A stretch of 64,000 nt of DNA from JBNJGB01 sp051747385 (GTDB taxonomy: Bacteria; Myxococcota_A; UBA9042; PHBI01; JACKFB01): NCBI GenBank assembly GCA_051747385.1, contig JBNJGB010000001.1:124001-188000 (forward strand), read 5' to 3'. Both the position numbers and the translations under genes were made by a program. Shown in pieces: positions 8,411-18,199 of this stretch (positions are counted from its first letter, which is position 1; the number at the start of each line of letters is the position of its first letter). The notes under the pieces were generated by a model. It had not been told where the DNA came from. It worked only from the letters and a program-made list of their open reading frames with translations, and did not search any database.

Positions 8411-9524
8411 ATACGAGACTCCTCCAGCGCGTGAATCGGAGGAACCACTCGAGGGCGATGAGCAGCAGGGCCGCCAGGGCCAGGGGCCAGAAGACGTCGC
8501 TGCGCGTGACGTGGACGCGGGAGGAGAAGACGGTCCGCTCCAGGTCGGCGACGTCCTCCTGGAACTTCTCCTCGTCGTAGCTCTCGTAGAACTTGCCGCC
8601 GGTCATCTCGGCGATGCGGCGCAACAGCTCGGGATCGGTCGGGAACGGCTGGCTCGGCCGCTGGTAGACCGGCAGGCCGCGCGTGTCGGTGCGGGGGCGC
8701 CCGCGGAAGTCGATGGCCGGCACCCAGGTCTGATCCTCGGAGCCCACGAGGAAGGTGTAGATGCGGACCCGCTCGTCCCGGGGCAGGTTCCGGATGTGCC
8801 GCGCGATGGCCAGGGGATCGAGGCTGCCACCCTCCTGCTTGCCGTCCGTGATGAGCACGACGATGCGGCTGTCGGACTCCGAGCGCCGCAGCCGGTTGAA
8901 GGCGCGCCCGAGCGCGTCGCCGATGGCCGTGCCGGCGCCGCTGATGGTGCAGTCGTTGATGCACTTCCCGGTGTCCCGGTCCTGGAAGCCGGCGTCCAGG
9001 ATCAGCTCGTCGAGGGTGGAGATGAGGCGCCCGTAGTCCAGGGTCAGCGGATACTTGAGCCACGCCCGGGGGCCGAAGATCACCAGGCCGATGCGATCCT
9101 GCTTCCGGCTGGCGATGAACTCCTTCAGGGTCTCCGTGGCGATCTCGAAGCGGTTTCCGGGCTCCTCGCCCGCCGCCAGGGACCGCTCCAGCTCCTCTTC
9201 GCTCAGGTCCACGGCGTTCATGGACGCGGACATGTCCAGGGCGACCATGATGTCGACGCCGTCGCCCGTGAGGACCTGGCGATCCTCGGTCTGCGGGCGC
9301 GCCACGGCGACCACGAGCACCGCCACGGCCGCGATCCGCAGGGCGTCCGGCAGCCACCAGAGCCGCGCCACGATCCCCTTGTTCACGGCGTCGAAGGCCC
9401 GGGCGTTCGGCGCCGGCACGCGCCCGAACCGCGCCCTGCGCCCCGCGCGCCAGATGAGCAGCGGCACCAGGAGCAGGCCCAGGAAGGCCCACGGCGTCTC
9501 GAACCAGAGGCCGAGCAGGTTCAT
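8409..9524 (-). CDS. batA: BatA, membrane-anchored von Willebrand factor A protein
   Basis: 371 residues from ATG 9524, overlapping the upstream stop (ATGA). Two N-terminal membrane helices (PWAFLGLLLVPLLIW and LRIAAVAVLVVAVA) are followed by a vWA domain with MIDAS D97-M-S-A-S, 'SGAGTAIGDALGRAF' and 'IVVLITDGKQEGG', and a C-terminal membrane helix (FWPLALAALLLIALEWFLRF). The domain is close in length and plan to BatB, as usual for this paralogous pair. A Cys pair (KCINDC) inside the vWA domain could form a disulfide. Its stop codon is partly supplied by the family B element. Likely forms a membrane complex with BatB/BatD driven by the MoxR ATPase. Confidence 0.9.
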   Translation of the reverse strand: MNLLGLWFETPWAFLGLLLVPLLIWRAGRRARFGRVPAPNARAFDAVNKGIVARLWWLPDALRIAAVAVLVVAVARPQTEDRQVLTGDGVDIMVALDMSASMNAVDLSEEELERSLAAGEEPGNRFEIATETLKEFIASRKQDRIGLVIFGPRAWLKYPLTLDYGRLISTLDELILDAGFQDRDTGKCINDCTISGAGTAIGDALGRAFNRLRRSESDSRIVVLITDGKQEGGSLDPLAIARHIRNLPRDERVRIYTFLVGSEDQTWVPAIDFRGRPRTDTRGLPVYQRPSQPFPTDPELLRRIAEMTGGKFYESYDEEKFQEDVADLERTVFSSRVHVTRSDVFWPLALAALLLIALEWFLRFTRWRSLV

Positions 9525-10975
9525 CGTCGCCCTCCCCGGACGACCTCGGTCTTCGCCAGGAGATCGCCCACGCCGTGGTGGAGCGGGTGATACAGGATGA
9601 CGAGCCCGTCGACGACGACGCCCACCGGCGCCACGAGCATGATCGCGTTGCGCCACAGCCGCCGCCGCACGGTCGGAGGCCGCTGATCCTCCGTCCGGCG
9701 CACCAGCCGGAGGCCCACCAACACCTTGCCGGGGCTGCCGGGCCCGGCCACGTCGCGGAGCCACAGCACGACGCCGACCGCCAGGACCGCGGTCCAGCCC
9801 CAGGCCAGCTCGCGCACGGTCCACAGCGCGCCGAGGACCAGGAGCCCCACGGCCACCGCCAGGGCCAGGTCCACGAGGCCGGCCTTCACGCGCTCGGACG
9901 CCGTCGCCGGCTCGAGGCGCTCCGGCTCCTCCTGCCCCTCCTCGGGCTCGGGCGGGACCCAGGTGATCTCCACGACGCGGCGGATGCGATCGGCGAGGGC
10001 CCGGGCATCCTCCTCCGGCGGCCGCAGCCGGGCGAACTTGACCAGGTCCCCGTCCTCCAGCACGGCGCGGATCTCCGCCGGGGTCACGCCCCGGAGGTCC
10101 TCGCGCTCCACCCGGGCCATCAGCTCGTTGGTGGTCGTGTCCAGGCCGTCGAACCCGTACCGGCCGCCCAGGTACTCGCGCAGGACGTCGACCGTCCGCG
10201 CATAGCGCTCCGTGGGCTCCAGCTCGGCCTCGTCCAGCCACGCCAGCCTCTCCAGGGCCACCTCGTTGGCCGGGCGGGGCGGCGGCGAGGGGAGGGCCGC
10301 CTCGAGCCGTCCGCGCAGCACCCGGAGCAGCAGCAGCGTCAGCAGGGCCGCACCGGCGGCTGCGCCCACCACGGACAGCCCCCAGATCAGCGGCCAGTTC
10401 GTCGCGATCACCGGCGCGGGCGGCGGCGCGGGGGCCAGCGCGGGATCCTGCACGTCCTCGAGGCGCCCGTGGACCCGGGCCAGCAGCCGCTCCGTGGAGA
10501 CGCTGCCCGACGTCCCGTCCGATCGCCGCCACACCACCTCGATGGGCGGGATGGCCTTGGCGCCGACCCGGAGCGGCGTCACCGTCAGCCGGTGGACCTC
10601 CGTGACACGCTCCCCCTCGACGGTGCGCTCCGGGGGCGCGGGGTCGCCGACGATGCGGAAGGGCTCGACGGCCGGGTTGGAGGGCACGAAGATCCGCGCG
10701 TCCGCGTCGCCCTCCACGGTGACCGTCAGGGTGGCCATGTCGCCCAGCCGCAGCCGGTTGTCGGGGCCGAAGGCCGCCCCGGTCTCGTCCAGCAGCGCGG
10801 CCCGGGCTCGGACGGGGGCCTCGGCGGGCTCCTCCTCGGCGGGCTCCTCCTCGGCGGCGAACGCAGTCCCGGCCGCGAGGAGGATCGTGGCCAGCAGGAG
10901 GATCGCGGCGGGTCGTCGACCGCGACCACGTGGGCCGGACGGGAGGGGCAGGTCGGGGCGGGGGGTGAGGGCCAT
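9521..10975 (-). CDS. BatD-like/DUF4381-type membrane protein fused to an RDD domain
   Basis: 484 residues from ATG 10975 (TGATG junction with the upstream gene). There is an N-terminal hydrophobic signal (AAILLLATILLAAGTAFAAEE), a periplasmic beta-rich region resembling one BatD module, a membrane helix near residue 195 (WPLIWGLSVVGAAAGAALL), and a cytoplasmic helical region (ERYARTVDVLREYLGGRYGFDGLDTTTNEL) as in DUF4381 proteins of Bat operons. From about residue 360 an RDD family multi-helix membrane domain is fused on (ASERVKAGLVDLALAVAVG to PGSPGKVLVGLRLVR). The DUF4381-like part is expected between DUF58 and batA; the RDD fusion is not usual to my knowledge. Function is inferred from context only. 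Confidence 0.78.
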   Translation of the reverse strand: MALTPRPDLPLPSGPRGRGRRPAAILLLATILLAAGTAFAAEEEPAEEEPAEAPVRARAALLDETGAAFGPDNRLRLGDMATLTVTVEGDADARIFVPSNPAVEPFRIVGDPAPPERTVEGERVTEVHRLTVTPLRVGAKAIPPIEVVWRRSDGTSGSVSTERLLARVHGRLEDVQDPALAPAPPPAPVIATNWPLIWGLSVVGAAAGAALLTLLLLRVLRGRLEAALPSPPPRPANEVALERLAWLDEAELEPTERYARTVDVLREYLGGRYGFDGLDTTTNELMARVEREDLRGVTPAEIRAVLEDGDLVKFARLRPPEEDARALADRIRRVVEITWVPPEPEEGQEEPERLEPATASERVKAGLVDLALAVAVGLLVLGALWTVRELAWGWTAVLAVGVVLWLRDVAGPGSPGKVLVGLRLVRRTEDQRPPTVRRRLWRNAIMLVAPVGVVVDGLVILYHPLHHGVGDLLAKTEVVRGGRR

Positions 10976-11889
10976 CAGAACCTCCGCGCCCTCAGCCGGA
11001 AGAACTTCACCAGGGCCTGCTCGTAGGAGCCGCCCGTCTCCACGTCCACGGCGTCCAGCTTGTACTTGCGGAACGTCTGGAGGAGCTGCTCGTGGGCCCT
11101 CCGGCTCTGGAGGCGATAGCTCTCGCGCACCGAGCGGCTGTTCGTGTCGAGCCAGGTGATCTCGCCGGTCTCCAGGTCCTCGAAGGGCACCAGGCCCATG
11201 GGGAGGAGGCCCTGCTTCTCCATCGGGTCCCGCACGACGATGGGGACGACGTCGTGGCGCCGCGACGCGATGCGCAGGGGCTGCAGGTACGTGTCCAGGG
11301 GCGCCTGGAAGTCCGACAGGAGGAAGGACACGGTGCGCCGGCGGCCGATCCGCGAGAGGTACTCCAGCGGGGCGCGAAGCTCCGTCCGCCGCGCGCGGGG
11401 CGCCGGGTTCAGGATCTCGGCCAGCAGTCGCAGGACGTGCTTGCGGCCCTTCTTCGGCGGGACGAAGCGCTCCACGTGGTCGCTGAACAGGATGAGGCCG
11501 ACCCGGTCGTTGTTCTTCACCGCCGAGAACGCCAGGAGCCCGCCCAGCATGGCGGCGACCTCCTGCTTCTGCTCCCGCCGGGTGCCGAAGTCCAGGGACG
11601 CCGAGACGTCCACCATGAGCAGGATGGTCAGCTCGCGCTCCTCCACGAAGCGCTTCACGTAGACGTCCCCGGCGCGGGCGCTGACGTTCCAGTCGATGAA
11701 CCGGATCTCGTCGCCCGGCTGGTACAGGCGCACCTCGTCGAAGCTCATGCCTCGGCCCTTGAAGACCGAGTGATACTGCCCGGCGAGCTGCTCCGAGGCC
11801 TTGCGGCTCGTGACGATCTCGATCTTTCGGATCTTCTTGAGCAGCTCGCGGCTCAGGGGCGTGTACGAGCTGTCGCCGGCGACGGCCAC
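10975..11889 (-). CDS. DUF58 protein (vWA-like) of the MoxR-Bat operon
   Basis: 304 residues from GTG 11889, chosen because GGGAGG lies six bases upstream. The DUF58 core signature is present (YQPGDEIRFIDWNVSARAGDVYVKRF), followed by a vWA-like fold with D94-V-S-A-S and 'FLLSDF'. There are no membrane segments, so it should be cytosolic or peripheral. DUF58 proteins are encoded next to MoxR ATPases and are thought to be clients or adaptors of them. It lies 40 bp downstream of moxR and overlaps the next gene by one base, so it is co-transcribed. Confidence 0.9.
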   Translation of the reverse strand: MAVAGDSSYTPLSRELLKKIRKIEIVTSRKASEQLAGQYHSVFKGRGMSFDEVRLYQPGDEIRFIDWNVSARAGDVYVKRFVEERELTILLMVDVSASLDFGTRREQKQEVAAMLGGLLAFSAVKNNDRVGLILFSDHVERFVPPKKGRKHVLRLLAEILNPAPRARRTELRAPLEYLSRIGRRRTVSFLLSDFQAPLDTYLQPLRIASRRHDVVPIVVRDPMEKQGLLPMGLVPFEDLETGEITWLDTNSRSVRESYRLQSRRAHEQLLQTFRKYKLDAVDVETGGSYEQALVKFFRLRARRF

Positions 11890-11929
11890 GTGGGACCTCC
11901 CTTCGGCGTGGGGTGCGACGTCCGGAGGC

Positions 11930-12919
<990 letters not shown>

Positions 12920-13088
12920 TCACGCGCTCCTCTTGTCGGTCGTTCGAGGGGGTATCCCGGGGGGGGCGATCACCGGCCCGACCGGGGGCGGGCCGACGCA
13001 ACACGCCGCACCGCCGGGATATTTCAGGGCCGTCCGAGAGGGCGTCGGGCGGCGCCGTGGAGGGTCTCGCGGGCACTCGCGGATCCGC

Positions 13089-13412
13089 TCAGGAGGCCGT
13101 CGACTCCAGGACCCACGACACGTACGCGTTGGCTCCGTCCTCGACCGGGAGGCTGAGGATCTCGGGCACGTCGTACGGGTGGATCTCGGTGAGGCGGCTC
13201 TCGAGCCGCTCGTAGGCGCTCTTCGGCGCCTTGATCACGAGCAGCGACTCGTCGTCCTCGGCCACCTCGTCCTTCCACCAGTAGAGGCTCTTCACACCGG
13301 GGACGATGTTGATGCAGGCCACGAGGCGCTCGCGCAAAAGGCGTCGGGCGACGGTGGCGGCCTCGTCGTGGGGGCAGGTGCACAGGACGACGCGGACGGG
13401 GTTGCTGCTCAT
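13089..13412 (-). CDS. cutA: CutA divalent-cation tolerance protein
   Basis: 107 residues. It carries the CutA core: VVLCTCPHDEAATVARRLLRERLVACINIVPGVKSLYWWKDEV, the 'EDDESLLVIKAPKS' strand and the conserved 'EIHPYDVPEILSLPV' motif. These proteins form trimeric, ferredoxin-like, PII-related cytosolic assemblies that bind divalent metals; the physiological role is uncertain. ATG 13412 is the natural family start. It is transcribed from its own promoter, divergent from the gene at 13599. Confidence 0.95.
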   Translation of the reverse strand: MSSNPVRVVLCTCPHDEAATVARRLLRERLVACINIVPGVKSLYWWKDEVAEDDESLLVIKAPKSAYERLESRLTEIHPYDVPEILSLPVEDGANAYVSWVLESTAS

Positions 13413-13455
13413 GGAGACACCGCGGGTTCGTGATGAGGCGCGAGCGTGGTGGCAC

Positions 13456-13485
13456 CATATAGAGACAGGGACCGGCCGTCGTCAA
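13456..13485 (-). promoter_or_regulatory. Putative sigma-70 promoter for cutA
   Basis: On the minus strand, TTGACG (13485-13480) and TATATG (13461-13456) are separated by 18 bp. The 10-mer around the -10 is a rare AT-rich island in this GC-rich DNA. Confidence 0.6.
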
Positions 13486-13516
13486 CCGCCCGCCCGGACG
13501 TCGGGAGATCCGGGAC

Positions 13517-13545
13517 TTGACAACCACGGAGGCCGCCGCTACGAA
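13517..13545 (+). promoter_or_regulatory. Putative sigma-70 promoter for 13599-14088
   Basis: Consensus TTGACA (13517-13522), 17-bp spacer, TACGAA (13540-13545), about 50 bp upstream of the ATG at 13599. Confidence 0.6.
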
Positions 13546-13598
13546 GGGCGGCCCGATCCCGGGACAGGTATCGGCCCCCTCGGTGTGCGGAGAGCCTC

Positions 13599-13799
13599 AT
13601 GAGCGCGCAGTCCACGAACGACGAGCTGAGCCAGGACGTCCGGATCATCCGTCGGCGCCTCGCCAAGGGCTTCGTCACGCCGGAGAAGATCGACGAGATG
13701 CTCGCCGATCTGCCGGACGTCGCGGACCAGGGCGAGTGGTTCGACCCGACTGCGGAGGACGCGTCGGCCCGGGCCGCGGCCGCGGAAGAGACGGACTGA
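13599..13799 (+). CDS. Small conserved hypothetical protein
   Basis: 66 residues (MSAQSTNDELSQDVRIIRRRL, then KGFVTPEKIDEMLADLPDVADQ). It is hydrophilic and helical, with no signal peptide. The 'L.KGFVT.E.ID..LADLPDVADQGEWFDP' pattern reads like a short regulatory or adaptor helix bundle, but I do not recognise a named family. The stop is followed after four bases by the DUF1844 gene, so the two are translationally linked. A good promoter lies upstream, and coding-type third-position GC supports a real gene. Confidence 0.7.
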   Translation: MSAQSTNDELSQDVRIIRRRLAKGFVTPEKIDEMLADLPDVADQGEWFDPTAEDASARAAAAEETD

Positions 13800-13803
13800 G
13801 AAC

Positions 13804-14088
13804 ATGGGCGAGGACCCCTCCAAGGAGAGACCGGGCCACCTGGAGGCGACGGACTTCTCCACCTTCGTCATCTCCCTGGGCAGCAACGTGCTCGTCCACC
13901 TGGGGATGCACGAGGCCGCGGGGGATCAGCCACCGAACCTCGAGCTCGCGAAGCAGACCATCGCCATCCTCGGGATGCTGGAGGAGAAGACCGCCGGCAA
14001 CCTCACCGCGGAGGAGGAGAAGCTGCTGTCGGGCATCCTCTACCAGGTGCGGATGGCGTTCGTGGAGGTCCGCGACCGCGAGTGCTGA
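13804..14088 (+). CDS. DUF1844 domain protein
   Basis: 94 residues. The DUF1844 signature is clear: DFSTFVISLGSNVLVHLG near residue 18, 'NLELAKQTIAILGMLEEKTAGNLTAEEEKLLSGILYQVRMAFVEV' to the end. Members are small cytosolic proteins found in Deltaproteobacteria and Acidobacteria among others; function unknown. It starts at ATG 13804, four bases after the preceding stop, and forms a two-gene operon with it. Confidence 0.85.
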   Translation: MGEDPSKERPGHLEATDFSTFVISLGSNVLVHLGMHEAAGDQPPNLELAKQTIAILGMLEEKTAGNLTAEEEKLLSGILYQVRMAFVEVRDREC

Positions 14089-14146
14089 GGCGTCGAGCGC
14101 CGAGGAGCTTCCCATCGACGTTGCGACCCGCCGCGGCCGACGCCCG

Positions 14147-15337
14147 ATGCGGGCGCTGATCCCGATCCTCCTCATCGGGGCGCTCGCGGGCTGCCCCGAC
14201 GACCGGCCGGGGGACTACTTCGAGCCACCGAGGAAGGCGCCGGATCCGGCCGCGACGCCGCGCGCAGGGGAGCCTCCTCCCCCGCCCGACGTGGCGCCGC
14301 AGGAGCCGGAACCCGCGGACGACGCCGGGGCGGGCGGGGAGCCTTCGGAGGAGCCGGAGACGGAGACATCCCCCGGCGAGCCCGAACCGGACGCGGCGGC
14401 GCTGGATCGCCTGCCCACGTTCGCCGGGCTCTTCGAGCGCCTGTCGTCGTCGGTGGTGAACATCTACACCCAGGAGGTCATCCAGCAGCGCCTGGTGGAT
14501 CCCTGGACCGGGCGCATGACCCCGCCGCGGGTGGGCACGTCCCTGGGAAGCGGGCTGGTGCTGGACTCCGAGGGGTGGATCGTCACGAACGCCCACGTGG
14601 TCGAGAACGCGGCGGAGATCCGCGTGCGCCTGCACGACGACGAGGAGATGCCGGCCCGGCTCGTCGGCATCGACCCCGTGCGGGACCTGGCGCTGCTCAA
14701 GGTGGACGAGGACCTGGACGTGGACCCCGTGCACCCCGGCGACGTGGACGCCCTCGAGGTGGGCGACTGGGTCCTGGCCATCGGCAATCCGTTCGGGCTC
14801 AGCCACACCCTCACGAAGGGGATCGTCAGCGCGAAGGGCCGCGCGGAGATCGTGAGCCGCGACCAGGGCTACATGGATCTCATCCAGACCGACGCCCCCA
14901 TCAACCGCGGAAGCTCCGGCGGCCCGCTCTTCAACCTGGACGGGGAGGTGATCGGCCTCAACACCGCCGTGAACTCCGAGGGCCAGGGCATCGCCTTCGC
15001 CATCCCCTGGAACGTCGTGCAGGACGCCCTCCCCCGCCTGAAGCAGGGGGGGCAGGTGAGCCGGAGCTGGCTCGGCGTGTACGTCCGGCCGACGGGACAC
15101 GGCATGGCCGACGGCCTGCTCGTCGACGCCGTGGTGGAGGACAGCCCCGCCGACCGGGCCGGCCTGCGCCCCGGGGACGTCCTCCTCGAGCTGGACGGCC
15201 GCCCGGTCCGCAGCCCCACGGAGTTCCGCCTGCAGGTCGCCTCCGGCGTCGCCGGCCGGGCCATGCCCGTGGTCATCCGCCGCGGCCGCGAAGAGCGGGA
15301 GCTGACGGTCACCCTCGCGGAGGCGCGGGGGCCGTAG
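14147..15337 (+). CDS. HtrA/DegP-type serine protease, lipoprotein form
   Basis: 396 residues. The signal peptide ends in a lipobox (LLIGALAGC, Cys16), followed by ~85 residues of disordered Pro/Glu-rich linker. A trypsin-like protease domain then shows the full triad: H150 (TNAHVVE), D180 (RDLALLKV) and S257 (GSSGGPLFN). One PDZ domain ends the protein (GLLVDAVVEDSPADRAGLRPGDVLLELDGRPV). Attached to a membrane by lipid, it would degrade or refold damaged periplasmic proteins. ATG 14147 was chosen because the lipobox is correctly placed from it; there is no strong ribosome site. HtrA enzymes are usually soluble or have a TM anchor, so the lipobox is a variation. Confidence 0.93.
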   Translation: MRALIPILLIGALAGCPDDRPGDYFEPPRKAPDPAATPRAGEPPPPPDVAPQEPEPADDAGAGGEPSEEPETETSPGEPEPDAAALDRLPTFAGLFERLSSSVVNIYTQEVIQQRLVDPWTGRMTPPRVGTSLGSGLVLDSEGWIVTNAHVVENAAEIRVRLHDDEEMPARLVGIDPVRDLALLKVDEDLDVDPVHPGDVDALEVGDWVLAIGNPFGLSHTLTKGIVSAKGRAEIVSRDQGYMDLIQTDAPINRGSSGGPLFNLDGEVIGLNTAVNSEGQGIAFAIPWNVVQDALPRLKQGGQVSRSWLGVYVRPTGHGMADGLLVDAVVEDSPADRAGLRPGDVLLELDGRPVRSPTEFRLQVASGVAGRAMPVVIRRGREERELTVTLAEARGP

Positions 15338-15492
15338 CGCCGTCCCCGGCGGTCGGTTGCCATTCCACCGCCACCGCCCCCACGACGAAATCGCCGCTCT
15401 CCCCTCGAGGAGGCCCGGGCCATGCCCTCTCCCCTCGAGGAGGCCATGGCCTCCTCTCGCCCGACGTGCAGGCCGATGCTACCTTCCTCTCC
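15338..15492 (+). other. Intergenic region with a palindrome and a 16-bp direct repeat
   Basis: Directly after the htrA stop lies the palindrome GCCGTCCCCGGCGGTC, a fragment of the family A leader. Further on, TCTCCCCTCGAGGAGG occurs twice (about 15397 and 15430) followed by GCCATGGCC palindromes. It may act as a weak terminator plus leader for the ClpB-type gene; I see no clear promoter. Confidence 0.45.
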
Positions 15493-18168
15493 ATGCGGTT
15501 CGACGACTACACGCGAGAGGCGCGCCGGGTGGTGGAGGTCGCCAACGAGACCGCCCGGCGGGACGGCCACCCCAGGCTGACGGCCGAGCAGGTCCTGTTG
15601 ACCCTCCTCGACGCGCGGGAGACGCACGCGCTGAGGGTCTGGAGCTACCTGGGGACCCAGACGGCCACCCTCCGGCAGGCCGTGGTGGACGAGGTGCGCG
15701 GCCAGCCTCGCGTACAGGGCGAGCACCGCGTGATCATCGCCCCGAGCCTCGTGCGCGTGTTCGACCAGGCCCGCGCCAACGCGCGCGCGACCGGCGCGGC
15801 GGCGACGGGGACGGCCCACCTCCTCGCCGCGCTGGCCTACGTCCCCGGGACGCGCGCCCAGGCGGCCCTGGACGCGGCAGGCTGCACCGCCGATCGCATC
15901 AGCCGGGCCGCGCGCCGCGTCTCCGACCCCGAGCACGGCGGACGTCGCGCCGAGGGAGCCTCCGGTGCCCGGCGTATCGACGCGGGCGGGGCCGGCGAGG
16001 ACGAGGACGGCTCCTGGCTCGACAAGTTCGCCACCGACCTCACCGCCCGGGCCCGGGCCGGGGACCTGGACCCGGTGATCGGCCGCGACGACGAGATCCG
16101 GCGCCTCATGGAGGTGCTGTGCCGCCGCCGCAAGAACAACCCGGTGCTCATCGGCGAGCCCGGCGTCGGCAAGACGGCCATCATCGAGGGCCTCGCCCGC
16201 CGCCTGGCCGAGGGGGACGTGCCGGACGCCCTGCGCGGCCGCCGCCTCCTCGCCCTGGACATGGGCCTCCTGGTGGCCGGCGCCAAGCTGCGCGGCGACT
16301 TCGAGGAGCGCCTCAAGCACGTGCTCCGCGAGGTCCGCGACGCCGGGGGGCAGATCCTCCTGTTCGTCGACGAGCTCCACAACATCGTGGGCGCCGGGGG
16401 CTCGTCCGGCGGCGGGATGGACGCCTCGGCCATGCTCAAGCCCGCCCTGGCCCGCGGCGAGCTCCACTGCCTGGGCGCCACGACCATCCGGGAGTATCGC
16501 CGGTCCATCGATCGCGACGCGGCCCTTGCGCGGCGCTTCCAGACCATCGTCGTCGAGGAGCCGGGCTTCGCCGAGGCCCTGTCCATCCTCCGGGGCGTGA
16601 AGGCCCGCTACGAGGTGCACCACGGCGTGGTCATCAGCGACGCGGCCCTGGTGGCGGCGGTCCGCCTGTCGAGCCGCTACGTCTCCGATCGGAGGCTGCC
16701 GGACAAGGCCCTGGACCTGGTGGACGAGGCTGCGAGCCGCCTGCGCCTGGAGACGGACTCCCTCCCGGCCGAGATCGACGAGCGCCGACGCCGCCTGGAG
16801 CAGCTGGAGGTGGAACACGCGGCCCTGACCCGCGAGGGCTCCCGGGAGGCCCTGTCCCACCGGGCCGGCATCGACGAGGAGATGGCGCGCCTGCGCGTGG
16901 ACCTGGACGAGCAGACGGCGCGGTGGAAGCGCGAGCGGGACATCCTCGCCCGGATCCGCCAGGTGAAGGAGGAGATGGAGTCCCTGAACCACGACGAGGA
17001 GGAGGCCGGCCGCGGGGGCGACCTGGATCGGGCCGCCGAGATCCGCTTCGGACGCCTCCCCGAGGTGCGGCGCTCCCTCGCCTCGCTGGAGGGAGAGCTG
17101 GCCGTGGTCCAGAAGGACGGCGGCTGGCTCAAGGAGGCCGTGGACGGCGAGGACGTGGCCCGCGTGGTCGCCGCGTGGACGGGGGTCCCGGTCACCCGGC
17201 TCGCCGAGGACGAGGCCACCAAGCTACTCCAGCTCGAGGAGCGCCTCGGCTCCCGGGTCATCGGGCAGGACGACGCGGTGCGCGCGGTGTCGAACGTCGT
17301 GCGCCGCTCCCGCTCGGGCATCCAGGATCCGAACCGCCCGCTGGGATCGTTTCTCTTCCTGGGTCCGACCGGCGTGGGCAAGACGCACCTGGTGAAGGTG
17401 CTGGCCGAGGAGCTGTTCGACGATCCCCACGCCATGGTGCGCCTCGACATGTCCGAGTACATGGAGAAGCACGCGGTGGCGCGGCTCATCGGCGCTCCAC
17501 CCGGCTACGTCGGCTACGAGGAGGGGGGACAGCTCACCGAGGCCGTGCGGCGCCGCCCGTACACCGTGGTCCTCCTCGACGAGGTGGAGAAGGCCCACGT
17601 GGAGGTCTTCGACCTCCTGCTGCAGGTGCTCGACGAGGGTCGGCTGACGGACTCGATGGGCCGCCCCGTGTCGTTCACGAACTCGCTCATCATCATGACC
17701 TCGAACCTGGGATCGCCGGCCATCCTGGACGCGCCCGAGGGCGACGCCGGCTCGGTGCGGGAGGCCGTGGAGGCGGCACTGCACGCCCACTTCCGGCCGG
17801 AGTTCCTGAACCGCGTCGACGAGAGCGTCATCTTCAGCCGCCTCGACCGCGCGGCTATCGAGCGCATCGTCCGGCTGCAGATGGACGAGCTCGGGGAGCG
17901 CCTGGCGGGCCGCGACCTGCGCCTGGAGGTGGCCGATGCCGCCGTGGCCCGCATCGCCGCGCAGGGCTGGGACCCGGCCTTCGGCGCGCGGCCGGTGCGG
18001 CGCGCCATCCGATCCCTGGTGGAGGATCCGCTGTCGTACAAGCTCATCGCTGGCGACTTCGCCGACGCGGACGGGCTCCGCGTGGACGTGGCGCCGGACG
18101 ATGCGGACGAGACCCTGGTCTTCGAGCCGCTCCCGCCGACCGTGGAGCTACCGGAGGCGTCCTCCTGA
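15493..18168 (+). CDS. ClpB-type AAA+ disaggregase
   Basis: 891 residues. There is a Clp N-domain (residues ~1-145), a first AAA+ module with Walker A GEPGVGKT (221-228), a coiled-coil middle domain (~410-530, DERRRRLEQLEVEHAAL to RQVKEEMESLNHDEEE), and a second AAA+ module with Walker A GPTGVGKT (624-631) and 'VVLLDEVEKAH'. A C-terminal D2-small domain ends the protein. No IGF/IGL ClpP-binding loop is obvious and the middle domain is long, so ClpB-like disaggregation with DnaK is the best call. The N-domain is more divergent than in housekeeping ClpB, so it could be a paralogue. ATG 15493 lies seven bases after a TACCTT sequence and lacks a Shine-Dalgarno. Confidence 0.9.
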   Translation: MRFDDYTREARRVVEVANETARRDGHPRLTAEQVLLTLLDARETHALRVWSYLGTQTATLRQAVVDEVRGQPRVQGEHRVIIAPSLVRVFDQARANARATGAAATGTAHLLAALAYVPGTRAQAALDAAGCTADRISRAARRVSDPEHGGRRAEGASGARRIDAGGAGEDEDGSWLDKFATDLTARARAGDLDPVIGRDDEIRRLMEVLCRRRKNNPVLIGEPGVGKTAIIEGLARRLAEGDVPDALRGRRLLALDMGLLVAGAKLRGDFEERLKHVLREVRDAGGQILLFVDELHNIVGAGGSSGGGMDASAMLKPALARGELHCLGATTIREYRRSIDRDAALARRFQTIVVEEPGFAEALSILRGVKARYEVHHGVVISDAALVAAVRLSSRYVSDRRLPDKALDLVDEAASRLRLETDSLPAEIDERRRRLEQLEVEHAALTREGSREALSHRAGIDEEMARLRVDLDEQTARWKRERDILARIRQVKEEMESLNHDEEEAGRGGDLDRAAEIRFGRLPEVRRSLASLEGELAVVQKDGGWLKEAVDGEDVARVVAAWTGVPVTRLAEDEATKLLQLEERLGSRVIGQDDAVRAVSNVVRRSRSGIQDPNRPLGSFLFLGPTGVGKTHLVKVLAEELFDDPHAMVRLDMSEYMEKHAVARLIGAPPGYVGYEEGGQLTEAVRRRPYTVVLLDEVEKAHVEVFDLLLQVLDEGRLTDSMGRPVSFTNSLIIMTSNLGSPAILDAPEGDAGSVREAVEAALHAHFRPEFLNRVDESVIFSRLDRAAIERIVRLQMDELGERLAGRDLRLEVADAAVARIAAQGWDPAFGARPVRRAIRSLVEDPLSYKLIAGDFADADGLRVDVAPDDADETLVFEPLPPTVELPEASS

Positions 18169-18199
18169 TGCGGCGCTCCGGCCTGCCGGAGGAGGCCAC

